A stretch of 64,000 nt of DNA from Heliocidaris erythrogramma (lineage: Eukaryota > Echinodermata > Echinoidea > Camarodonta > Echinometridae). Shown piece after piece: positions 1 to 10,543 of this stretch. The notes below the pieces were generated by a model that had not been told where the DNA came from, did not search any database, and saw only the letters and a program-made list of their open reading frames with translations. Positions within the stretch are counted from its first letter, which is position 1, and every line of letters begins with the position of its first letter. The stretch lies in assembly GCA_025617745.1 (NCBI GenBank), contig CM046853.1:9564974-9628973 (forward strand), given 5' to 3'. Made by a program: the position numbers and the translations under genes.

Positions 1-144
1 TTGGATTCTTTGTCAAGCTTATCCACATTCCCATCAACAACATCATAGTGTAAGTAAAAGTCTATATGAAGAGAGGGCATTAGGGCAATACAATCTTGGG
101 GTATCGAAGGATACAAATTTGGTATTTGAGATAAGTACTATATA

Positions 145-1258
145 CAGTGAGTATCAAAAACAAGTATACCCAACTTTGATAGCCTCTAATTAAAAAACTA
201 CAACCAATGTGATCTTGAAATCTATTTCAGGGCGAAGAGTCACTTGTTTTCTGTCTAATGATGCCTCATTCATGACTTTTCTGCTCCGGATGAGTGAGCA
301 TCAGTGTTAAAGTGTCGTCAAAATCTCCTTGTACCCAGTTTGGGCTGATGCAAAGAATGTGGGTCAAGCCATACATTAGTGTTACTTCAGGCTAAAAACC
401 TAAAAGTCAAATTCTCTTTTGTGCTTGAATGCTTCATTGTTTAAAGCGATCCAGGGTATCTAAGCTTTCATATGACCTTGTTTCAATCCATATGATAATC
501 TCAATTTATTTTAACAGCCTTTAACTTCTGGTCTCATGATAATTAAAAACTAGCTGCATTGCTCATTTCACCTGCATAAGGTGCATAAGGTGTTTTCCTC
601 GAATAGCACATGAACTCAAAGGTTTGCTGACTTTAAGGAAGGATACATGTGTTGAGAATTACCAAAGTAATTGATAGTAGACTTTCCTACAAAAAGATAG
701 CTTCCCAAATAAACTCAATAAAAAGGCTTTCCTTAAATATGGGATGCGGATGAAACCGAGATGGTGTCATCATACCAAAGAAAGTATTATAAATTATGCT
801 TGTAATAAGCCTATTCAATGGTAACTCTGCTATCAATGGTAACTACCATGGTACATCACTCAACAGCCAATCAAAATCAAGGTTTCCATGGGAGTTACCA
901 TTGATGGCAAAGTTACAGTTGATGGTAAGTTTTATGCAACGGGTTGACATTAACACCTTTTCAATTCATATGCACAAAATCAATTGAAATAATTAAGCAA
1001 TTGTTTTCAAATTGGAATAACATATGAATAATAGGTTTTGATCCACATTTGTTGCTTCAGCCCAAACTTGGTACAAGAGGAGTTTGACAATATTTTTTAA
1101 AAACTTGCTGCTCAGTCATCCGTTGCAGCAGTTATGAATAAGATATCATTTGACAGAATAAAAGTTGCTCTTTACTATAAATAAATTTCAAGCCTATAGA
1201 GGTTATAACTTTTTAATTAGAATCTACCAAATTTGGGTATACTTTTTTATACGCACAG
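145..1258. mobile_element. Tc1/mariner-type non-autonomous element, copy 1
   Basis: The ends read CAGTGAGTATCAAAAA at the left and, in reverse complement, CTGTGCGTATAAAAAAGT at the right, each flanked by TA. The outer arms of about 230 bp are inverted copies of each other (about 145-370 versus 1025-1258), both containing GTATACCCAA near the tip. The interior has no transposase-like reading frame. TA target duplication and CAGTG-type tips are typical of Tc1/mariner, so this looks like a long-TIR MITE of that superfamily. A diverged relative begins at 7787. Confidence 0.75.
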
Positions 1259-3449
1259 TATGGACAATGGTTGATTAAATTCAGTCCATTGATAATACAA
1301 AATATGTATCCTTTGATAGCCCGAGATTGTATTGCCCTCTCTTCATATAGCAATCGCAGTAATATACTTCGTAATTGACATCTTCTTGAGCCCACAGCCA
1401 GTACAGCAAGTGTGTAAGATTTAATATAAAATACATAAAAAGTAGGCACAAGTACCAAAAGTACAGGAAAAAAAAATATAAAAGATAAATGCTTGTTTGT
1501 ACATGCACAACTGCCATTATGAGCTTATAGCACAAATATACGATATACACATTTGTTTTGCTCCTCTTTATGTTCATTTCATTGCTATTTTGTTCCCTTC
1601 CCTTTTACTCAAAATATTATTTTCTTTATCTTTTTCTTTATTCTGCAGGGGCTCATAATGTAAATCTTTTCTAGGGATAGGGAACTCACTCACACATTGG
1701 ATGCCATGCAGGAAACATGGATCTATCTTTTTCCTTCAAAGTCTCAATGAACCAGGAACATCCAGTCAATCATCCATCTTTCCTTGTCAAAGCATTAAAC
1801 GAACTTTGCTCTCAGTCCAATCTCAATACAAAGACTTATCTGCTGAGACAAGCCTGATGGGATATCTGTTGCCCCAGTTTGTGTTTATCATGAAGTTGTC
1901 TCAAAATGAATATCAAAATGCCAATGTTTTTGAATGGAGAGGTGAACAAGCCATTTCCATGCATATTTCTATTCCCCTAACATACTTGATGTGTAGAGGT
2001 TTGTATTTGGGACAGATTAAATTGCCATTGTATTTTAACATGCAAACCTATATTGAAGAAAACATCAAATTGAACATGTAGTTTTCAGTCAACAAGATCA
2101 TTAGGGATATTGATAGTATAGATTGACCTTGGGTAAACGACTGTATTAAATGGAAATTGTACAAGAATAATCTGGTCAAACTTGCAATTTTATACAGGTG
2201 GATTTTATTCCATCATTTGATACATTTCAAGGTGGTTTTCAAAAATGCAGGTGAACACTCGATCTCATTTTATCTTTTTTTCCATTCTTTATTTTATGAA
2301 CTATACAGTAAGCATATAATTATTATTCCAATCCTGTTATATTATATAAATAAATAAAGTTCATAAAGTTTTAAGTTTATATTTTTTTCTGCTTTTCTGT
2401 ATTTCTCTTCTGTTCTGTGATTTATAAGTCAAAGTTGTAGTTACTGTGATACAGGTACATGTGCAATTATTTGCAGACATCATCAGGTAGAATAGAATAT
2501 AACTTTTGAATTCCTTGCTTGGTATTTCTTGACAGATGTTCATTTATTTAGCATGTGTTTTATCTCACCGGGGGAAGGATTCATTTTATGCCAAACAGGC
2601 ATAAAGTGTAAAATCACAATCAATGGAACATTGCATTCAATATAAGGGATGTCTGCTAGGACCCAGCCAATAGTTGTACATGTTCACGTACACAACATCT
2701 AATATATTTAAAGCAACAACAAAAAACATTTATTTTGTACACAAAAGTACACTCATTTCAAATACATTTCCCTTGAAGAGACTTTCTCTCTTAAGGGAAT
2801 GATGTATTAATGTATTATTGATGGTTTTATGGCTAAATGTCTTTTCTTTCATTTACAAAAGGAATATTTGGATACATTTTTGTAAATAAAAAGGGGTAGT
2901 GATGAACCAAGATCAATGAGAATAAAATAGTATGGGAAGCAAGAATAACATGGAAGTAATCTGTGGGTGAAATATTTCTCCAAAAAATGAAACGGGAATA
3001 CAAATTTGAGGATAGTTTGTGTTGTCCATTTGATGCTCCTATACACTAATAGCGAATCTGGAAAAGTTCTCACCATTGATTTGTAATCTTTGTGGTCACA
3101 GAACAATTTCAGCTCTGTTGGCCAATGGGCAACCTTGAGTAATTTGCATGATTTGCATATTAAAATCCAGTGTGGTGTACATTTTATGCAATGCAACCTG
3201 TGATAAAAAAAGGAGATATTATTGCATCACAGATGTAATGGCAGAAGATTAACAACACATCGTGCATGTGCGTAAGTTGTCTTGCGCTATTTAATATGGC
3301 TATTTATAAGGCCATTTATATTTATGCAAATTATGCAAAATCATCAAAGTTGCTTTCTCGGCAACAAAGCTGAAAGTCAACTATTGCCCAATCAAGAACA
3401 AGAGTTGCTGTTAACTGATATCAGGGACCAAATATATGTAAAAAAACCC
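1259..3449. other. AT-rich DNA without recognisable gene
   Basis: The short open frames here (for example 126 codons at 1701-2081 on the plus strand and 115 codons at 2849-3196 on the minus strand) have low-complexity or unfamiliar translations. I could match none of them to a family. There is no clear splice-bounded exon and no repeat copy that I recognise elsewhere in the window. Confidence 0.5.
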
Positions 3450-3945
3450 AAACAGTGAAAACTTGTATAAGACTGAGCTTTTCCAAATGAAAAATTGAAG
3501 GATGTCAAACTTAATTTGAAGTAAGTTATGCAATATTTCCTTCTTTAATATTCTTAAAATAATGCTCTGAATATTTCAATTAGATTTAAATCTTTGAAAA
3601 ATTGATACCACAAAATCTGTCAGTAATTAATTCAGAGAAAAAAATAATTGCCACTGTGCATCCCACCTGTCATATCTGCCAACCTTTTGCTACCCGCTGT
3701 CATTGATGATTCACGACTCTAGGTTAAAACAGGTTCTCAGGAATTTTGGCTGCAATAGAGCAATGACAATAATTGTGCTCTAAACTAATTACTGATACAC
3801 ACAGAGTTTGTGGCCTTGACTTCAAAAAGTGAAAATTTAATAATATTCAAAGAGATGACATAAAACTTACTCCAAATAAATTTGACATCCCTTCAACTTA
3901 GAATTATGAAAATCTCAGCCCAATACAAGTTATAAGTTGAGTTAT
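3450..3945. repeat. Inverted-repeat MITE-like element
   Basis: The segment at about 3455-3540 (AACTTGTATAAGACTGAGCT near its start) is found again in reverse complement at about 3850-3945 (CTTGTATTGGGCTGAGATTT when reversed). The arms are about 90 bp with scattered mismatches and a spacer of about 310 bp without coding potential. This is the shape of a decayed foldback MITE; the family is unknown. Confidence 0.55.
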
Positions 3946-3989
3946 TGATGAACAAGTGTTGATATGGGTTTTTTTTTTCTTTACACCTA

Positions 3990-4118
3990 GTAAAGTTAAC
4001 CTTGCATAACTCGAAGTCGCATCAGTTTTTTTTTAACAAACTATGCAAAACGTGTTATTTACATAAAGTCAAACTATATTTTGTGTCCCAACAGATTCGA
4101 CTTAGGCAAAGTTAACTG
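3990..4118. repeat. Small TIR element (about 125 bp)
   Basis: AGTTAACCTTGCATAACTCG at the left end is mirrored at the right end by AGTTAACTTTGCCTAAGTCG in reverse complement. The inverted termini of about 24 bp enclose under 100 bp, so this is a MITE. No target duplication is evident. Confidence 0.5.
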
Positions 4119-5344
4119 TACATGGCTCCCTATTCCATCTTACATATTATTCATATCCTTAACAAATTTTGATTTTTTTTTTCAATTTTGATTTGTGAAA
4201 AATTGGTTTGTCCTGGTTTATGTTACCTGAGCAAACAAACAATTGTAGAAATATTTACACAAAAAGAGACAGCTTTTAAAATTTTATGATTCAGATTATT
4301 TTATTCACTTTTCATAGTTTCATACCCTTTATTGTACTGTTGAAAAACATGTACAGAATAGACCGGTTCTGTAATGTATTCAAATTTATGCACAATTCTT
4401 CTCTAAGCACCTAGTGACGAGCTATTCCTTTAACCTGCTTTTTATAAATGAGCCGCAATGCTTCGAATCCAGTTTCATACATTAAGTGTTGCTATGTCCG
4501 GCAAGGTTTCACGATGTCAAGAAAAACCTTTGTAAGGTATGTAAAAAATATCCATACAATACCGAAGCGGTCCATTGTTGAAAAACATGTAGTTTTAAAA
4601 ATATGCCTCAATACCAATGCCTGGACCATGATATGAATACATGTACTTCTAATAATGCCAGGAAATGAATATATTAGAATTTCCATTGTTATGCTGAGGT
4701 GAAACCACAATCGCTGTTCACCTACAGCCACAGGTAATAGTATTCAACCAATGCCTAAATTCCAGAGTCCACATTTTATTCTTAAGAAACACACAAGACT
4801 TCAAAATTACATGTTCAAGTTACAAAATGAAAAACTAATTTACATTCTTGTTTACAAGCCTCTTTCCTTAACACCTTCTCCAGCTTAATTTTGGTTATAT
4901 AAATTCTAACCGAATCTGAACTTCAACACTTTAAATAAATGGTATCTGTCACATGGTTTGGGTAGAAGTTATATAATAGCTAGGTCATGAACAAGAAAGA
5001 TTTTTCAGCAAGTAGAAAGTAGTCTTGACCCATGTGCATAAAATGTGTTCTCAAAGATGTTTCCTGTGATTTTCAGTGAATGTGATTTCAATAATTTTTG
5101 TTAATTTGTTTATATTTTGCTGGTCCAAAAAAATCTCTCAACTGCAAAATAAACAATTAAGAATTAATCTAAGCCAAATAGCACTTCCAGCAAAAAATAA
5201 TGGCAGAGTTTCATAGAAAACATGTCACACTGATGTGTCATTTTATGCACATCATATTACTTATACATGTATATGCTTCTAAATCTGCTTATGCCCAGTA
5301 GCATAGGACAGTGGAAATTCTTTGCTCTCAAGAACAACACAACA

Positions 5345-5790
5345 TCTGAAGAAGAAGTTACAAGCTCACAATGCTGCAGCACATATTCTTTCAAGAGGCA
5401 CAAAGTTTGTCCACATACATGTAACACCAACACTTATTGCACTCCACTGGCTACCTGTAAAACAGGATTAAATACAAAATTATTCTATTAACTTGGAAAG
5501 CAATGCATAGAAATGCCCCTGTGTACATCTCTGACATGCTTACTCCCTATAATCCTTCTGTGAGTTTGCGATCAACAGGTAAATATCTGCTCCTCGAACA
5601 CATACTCTGCTGGGTGGTAGATCATTTGCTGCTTCTGCACCTAGGTTGCGGAACAGTATTCCTTTGTGTCTTTGCTCTTGTGATCTGCTGCCTACCTTTA
5701 AAACTCAGCTTAAGACATACCATATTGCATAAAACTAACCACTACCGGAGTCTTCCCTGGATGAATCATGAACTGCATATACAGTATTTT
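5345..5790 (+). mobile_element. Decayed LINE reverse-transcriptase C-terminal fragment
   Basis: Across at least two frames the translation resembles the tail after the RT domain of CR1/L2/Rex-type non-LTR elements. Recognisable pieces are LQAHNAAAHILSR, a TP-LIALHWLPVK-like block at about 5427-5460, then TWKAMHRNAPVYISDML (about 5490-5540) followed by TPYNPS-SLRST. Frameshifts and stops break it. The polymerase catalytic core is absent, so it is a 5'-truncated dead copy. The element class is inferred from the characteristic HWLPV and AP-Y-SDML strings. Confidence 0.7.
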
Positions 5791-5821
5791 CAGCGCCTTT
5801 GATTAGGCAACTAGATATTCC

Positions 5822-6015
5822 CAGATAGGATAATAATAATACATGTAATAATAATGGTGGCTTCTTGTATAGCGCTCATGTCCGTCACGTCACGACGCTC
5901 CTGGCGCTTCAACATTATTACCCCGGTCATAGCTTGGCGGCCAAATATGTAGGTAGCGCTCTAGCATATCGGGTACCCATTTACACCTGGGTGGAGAGTG
6001 GCAAATGTGGATTGG
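5822..6015 (-). mobile_element. SINE fragment (3' part, minus strand)
   Basis: Read on the minus strand, this matches part of the SINE at 12740-13087. It has the CCACTCTCCACCCAGGTG block, GGGTACC, then a GGCGCTAT-type block and an ATTATT-rich tail. The tRNA-like head is missing. It lies directly beside the LINE tail at 5345-5790. Confidence 0.65.
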
Positions 6016-6478
6016 ATTGGATAGCTATGAAAAGGTCTTACAGCTGACACTAATGCAATGTAGTCTTCCCTCACCAGCCATTTCTGTTATATGTATTATG
6101 ATGGGATGCCTTGTCAAAAGGCTAATTCAGTCCATAATTCTTGCTTTTATAAAGCCCTCACCTGGCATGAGCAGATCTCAAATTAAAGGAGATAACCTTT
6201 TAATATTACAAATATATCATAGAAATCTGATTTCTAAAGTACTGGCAATCAAAATTAAATATACATTCATCATAAATTAAGAACTGATTCAATCATTCAA
6301 GTCACTGGTGTTACTATACTCAAGATCACATACAGAAATTATATTGCTTTTAAAAACTTGTATCTCTAGTTCAACTGCCCTTTGAGTTAGTTACTTCATC
6401 AATGATTTCCAACAAGTTTGGGCATGTTCCAAATAGAAAAATAAATGTGGTCACATTACCATTATGAACAAATAACTA

Positions 6479-7286
6479 CAGCCCTGGAAAAAAATATTAG
6501 ACAGGTAGTATTAAGGCCATTGTCTATGGGACAAGGAAAATGATAACAGCTAATTCATTATTAATGGACAACTACTCCCCATTACAATTACCCCAGGACA
6601 ATTACCCCTAGGGCAACTACGGCAAGGACAAACTGCCGCGGACAAATCCCCCCCCCCCCCATTTTCCTATGAGAAAGGGTTTATGACCATATAATAAACA
6701 ATAAATGTCTGAGAGGATGAATTTTGTGTGTTACTTGTCTTGGTTTGAGCAGTATGGCCTGCTCATGATTCTACTGAGAACATTTGAAGTGAAATAAAAA
6801 TTGAAGATAATAGAAATTTGAAGTTATCGAAAAAAGATTCTAGCTACATGAATGAGCTGCTGTGAAGAGAAAAAATGCAACCCCTTATCATGGTCACCAT
6901 GCCACAAGGCATGGCTGCCATCTTCAAATGTACATGTAGCAATTTTCCACCAAGAACTGAAAAACTGCCTCTAGAGAAGTGAACATGGCTTAACAAGCCA
7001 TTCTGACATACCCCCTGGACAATTATCCCAGAGACTATTACTGTCATAGCATTTTTTTCAAAACCTTCCTACCCCTGGAGAATATTCCCAGGACAATTAT
7101 CTTCTATGATATTTTCATTCTGTTAGTTAATCTGAAGTATCCATCCATTTGGGGGTGCATACCTTAATGCCTTTAGATCTAATTGTCCTTTGGGGATAAT
7201 AGTTCCGGGGGGGGGGGGGGGTTAATTGTCAACACTTCTCACATAAGCCTTTAAAGGATCTGGTCTAATAATATTTTCCAGGGCTG
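6479..7286. mobile_element. TA-flanked TIR element (Tc1/mariner-like)
   Basis: The left end CAGCCCTGGAAAAAAATATT is mirrored at the right end (CAGCCCTGGAAAATATTATT in reverse complement), and both ends are flanked by TA. The interior is built from degenerate repeats of GACAATTACCCC on both strands and contains a poly-C run and a poly-G run. It has no transposase frame. Confidence 0.7.
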
Positions 7287-7786
7287 TACATGTATACATG
7301 TATTCACAAGCTATGGTATCAATATATGAGATACTAGTACACAATCTGACAAGAGGTGTTACCATTTTTCTTTTTTCCCTTCCTTGGGTTTTGATTTAAA
7401 TCAATCAAAATATATGTGCATGTAAATTAAGAATTTGCACACACTCAGAATGATTCAAACAAAATGATTGTACTTAAAGCACCATAAAATCGACTCTTCT
7501 GCACATCAGTTATCATGCAAATAAATAATTCAGGACATCATTACTGAATGACATGGAAGAACTAGCAAGCAATAAATGAAGGTAAAAACACTACTGGGAA
7601 GACATCGATGGTAACAATACCATGCATTATTGTCGGAGAAACAAGAATCCCAAGATCACCAAAAATTATTACAAAATTAAGAAGTTCAGTAATCAATGTC
7701 CTAAATCTCCTTTCTGTGAGTCACTCACAGAAATATAAGTATGTATTTCAGTGAAGAAAACTCCTATACTTTATTCAATTTATATA

Positions 7787-9360
7787 CAGTGCATATCAAA
7801 AAGAGTATACCCAACTTAGGTAGCTTCATATAAAAAATTTACATCCTGTGTGACCGTAAAATTTATTTCATGGTAAAGAGTAACTTCTGTCCAATGATAC
7901 CTTATTTACAACTTTGCTGTCACGGATGACTGAGTACCAGGGTTTTGAAAAAGAGCCCTCAAAATCCCCCTTGTTTCAAGTTTTGGTTGATGCAACAAAA
8001 TGTGGATCAAAACCACATGCCTGTGTTATTTTTGTCTTAAGTTCTTTTAAACATTAATTCTGATTTGTACCTTAATGGTTTGTGTTTATTAGTTATTCAT
8101 TGTGTTTAAGCTTTCATTGGGCCATAATTCAACTCATGCAAGGCTAATACAGTGCGTATTAAAAGCTTGCAAACTTCATGTCGTATGATATCATCTTGAC
8201 ACAAATGCGCAACACAATGCGCATCCAGTATTTAATGCGTAATCTCAATGATAGACTTCCCAATAGCATGCGTCCCCTGAGCATGATCTGACAAATGCGG
8301 TGACGCGTAATATACAGCACGCAACTAGGAATTTAAGTGCGACTTTAAGTCCAACTTAACTCTTTGTGAAACATCCCCCAGATTTGTCAGTTGCACCATC
8401 TCACCTGCATAAGGTATTGACTCGAATAGCACATGAAATCAATGTTTAACTAATTTCAAGGAATAATGAAAGGTAATAAAGGATACACAATTATTAATAA
8501 CTCCTTAAGAAATTGACAGTGGACTTTCATGATAATGATGGCATCCCAAATAGTTTTTGTTCACTGTGAATGACTCGCGTATGAAGGGCTTACGAAGGAA
8601 GCCAATTTTGTGTCATTAAGACACACGGAGAGTATCATAAATTCTGCTTTAAAAAGTATTTTGGGGAATTTTTGTTGATGTTTGCTTCTAAAATGCACAA
8701 AATAAATGAAAAAAACTTTGCTATCGATATATAAATAATCCATAATTTCATGAATGGCTTTTAACATCCACGCTTTGCTTCAGCCCAAACTTGGTACAAG
8801 TGGATTTTGACACAATCTTTTAACTAAATGGAATTCTCGACTGAGCGCAGTCGAAATTTATGCCTCCACCCTTGCCAGATCAGAAATATATTACACATTC
8901 ATGTTGATTTGTTTTAAGTTTTGATTGAACCAGAATAAAAAGCCTCTAATTACATGTTAACTGACCTCTTTGACATTTGACCTTGCACCTTATAACCCAA
9001 AAGTGTGATCACTTTATCTCCTCCTAGTAATGAATACAAAACAGTTGAGATATAGTGATAACAAAGGTAACTAACAAAGGAGGCTAACACTTGAAATTTC
9101 AGGAATTGGCCTCTGTAACCTTGACCTTTGACCTACGTATCCCAAAATCTAATCAGATCATCTTCCTATGGCTATACATACTAGCACCAAGTTCATACCT
9201 CATGTGGTTGAGTTATCGCTAGAACGAGAAAGCGGGACGGACGGACGGACAATCCGAAAACATAATGCCTCCGACACCTCCTTCGGTGGGCAGAGGCATA
9301 AAAACCCTGGTGCTCGGTCATCCGCGGCAGCAAAATTAATGGACTGAATATTAGTTACTC
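7787..9360. mobile_element. Tc1/mariner-type non-autonomous element, copy 2 (nested)
   Basis: The left end CAGTGCATATCAAAAAGAGT after TATA and the following 220 bp resemble the left arm of the element at 145. The inverted right arm resumes at about 9303 (CTCGGTCATCCGCGGCAGCA) after being split by the pearl-like element at 8823-9304. The extreme right tip is degraded, so the end is approximate. Confidence 0.65.
8823..9304 (+). mobile_element. Pearl/Helentron-like element E (short core)
   Basis: It starts at ACTAAATGG, followed by the hairpin GACTGAGCGCAGTC and TTTATGCCTCC. The core contains TTTGACCTTGCACC and CCTTTGACC motifs spaced roughly as in the longer relatives. It ends with GGACGGACGGAC and a 3' hairpin CACCTCCTTCGGTGGGCAGA followed by GGCATAAAA. 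The terminal architecture matches the copies at 17697, 20911, 22795, 28568 and 57088. It sits inside the Tc1/mariner-like element 7787-9360, between T and A tracts. Confidence 0.75.
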
Positions 9361-9761
9361 TTTTTTGAAATGTATACGAGATGACAACTTAAATTTGAAA
9401 ATGTGCACTTTGAAGAATGAATGGTATTGCACCTTCAGATGAAAACCCTCTGCGAAGCGACTCTTTGACTTAGCACCATGAACAACGAACGGTATTCTGA
9501 AAACTTTTTTACTCTGCATGTTAGGGGATCTATATCGATACACTATATTCAAAATATGAGCTTCAAATGTTGATTTTATAAAGAGATATTGCAAGTTAAA
9601 AATACATTCCCCAAAAGCAATAAAGTGACTTGTGAGGAGACTAATCAACACACATATGCCCTCGCAAACAATGAGGGCTCCTGCAGAACCCAACTACGAG
9701 TTGGGTTCTGTTCAAGGGGGATTTGTTTTCCTTCATTTTCTTCATACTTCTTAAGCATTGA

Positions 9762-10035
9762 AGGGATACTCAACAGCAGATTGTGGATGTATGCCGCGAG
9801 AGGGCACCGTGATCGTTACGTGATCATGCCGTTGCCCCGCGGGGCACTAACTTTGGACACACTGGTCGCCGCGCAACATGTACGCTCCGCCTGCATTATG
9901 AGCTTGAGCTCTCGTGCGAAATTTGGTCGGCTTTGTGCAGTCCGACGGACGCGTTCGACGCACAAACTTTGAGTGCGAGTGAATGGGGCTTATGCAATCC
10001 AGACTTTCTCCACGGCCACCTGGTGGCGTATCCCT
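9762..10035. mobile_element. TTAA-flanked MITE, copy 1
   Basis: The tips AGGGATA and TATCCCT are flanked by TTGA (a decayed TTAA) and TTAA. The GC-rich 274 bp interior (GCCGCGAGAGGGCACCGTGA near the left) matches the copy at 61093-61374 along its whole length in the same orientation. TTAA duplication with short TIRs is the signature of piggyBac-type MITEs. It lies just downstream of the TPK1 stop, in its possible 3' UTR or flank. Confidence 0.8.
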
Positions 10036-10346
10036 TTAACCCATAAGCCAGCGGTTAGGCCAGCTAAAGTTTTTTGAGGTTGATTTTATACATTCTAGCT
10101 TTTACACAAATTATTTTTTTAGGTGATTGGTGCCCTTTAAGTCCTGAGTTGATGAGTTGCCTATTCCTTGTTTTAACAAAGCTTATTAAATAAGTTTCCT
10201 CTTTTAGACCCGTCTGCAAAGATATCTCAAAAAATATGTTGTCTATGCCAATGGAAGTATCTATTCTATGCCATGTCAATTTATATGGCAATATAAAGAC
10301 TTCACCCAACATGGTTTTCAGAATACATTTGTATTAACCCTGCATG
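10036..10346 (-). other. TPK1 3' flank / 3' UTR candidate
   Basis: This is AT-rich sequence immediately 3' of the TPK1 stop on the minus strand. It probably holds 3' UTR, but I do not see an AATAAA hexamer that I would confidently assign, so the transcript end is undefined. Confidence 0.4.
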
Positions 10347-10543
10347 TTATTCTGCAACTTCTTGCTTTGACTGTTCTTCCGAACCACTGCAGCTCGATGA
10401 CCCATCATGACCTTCAGCGGTCAAAGTTTGAATTCCCATTGTCCAGAGGAGTGGCTGTTCAGTGGATACTGTCACTTCCTGTGCATCTGGTGCATAGGAA
10501 TTAGATGTACTCACCAGATGTCCAAACTGCATTGATTGGTTCT
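10347..10543 (-). CDS. TPK1: TPK1 exon 7 (last coding exon)
   Basis: The acceptor CTACAG lies just before 10543. The first two bases complete a Glu codon begun in exon 6. It encodes [11 protein letters not shown] and PLLWTMGIQ, the end of the thiamine-binding beta-barrel, then a polar tail ([21 protein letters not shown] region, about 26 residues) and the TAA stop at 10349-10347. The tail is longer than in vertebrate TPK. Confidence 0.95.

Noticed and set aside
1701-2081. 126-codon frame as a gene
   Set aside because: No recognised motif, no splice context, AT-rich surroundings; length is within chance for this composition.
9589-9972. 127-codon frame over the TTAA MITE
   Set aside because: It spans unrelated sequence and half a MITE. 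The second MITE copy (61093-61374) does not preserve the frame.
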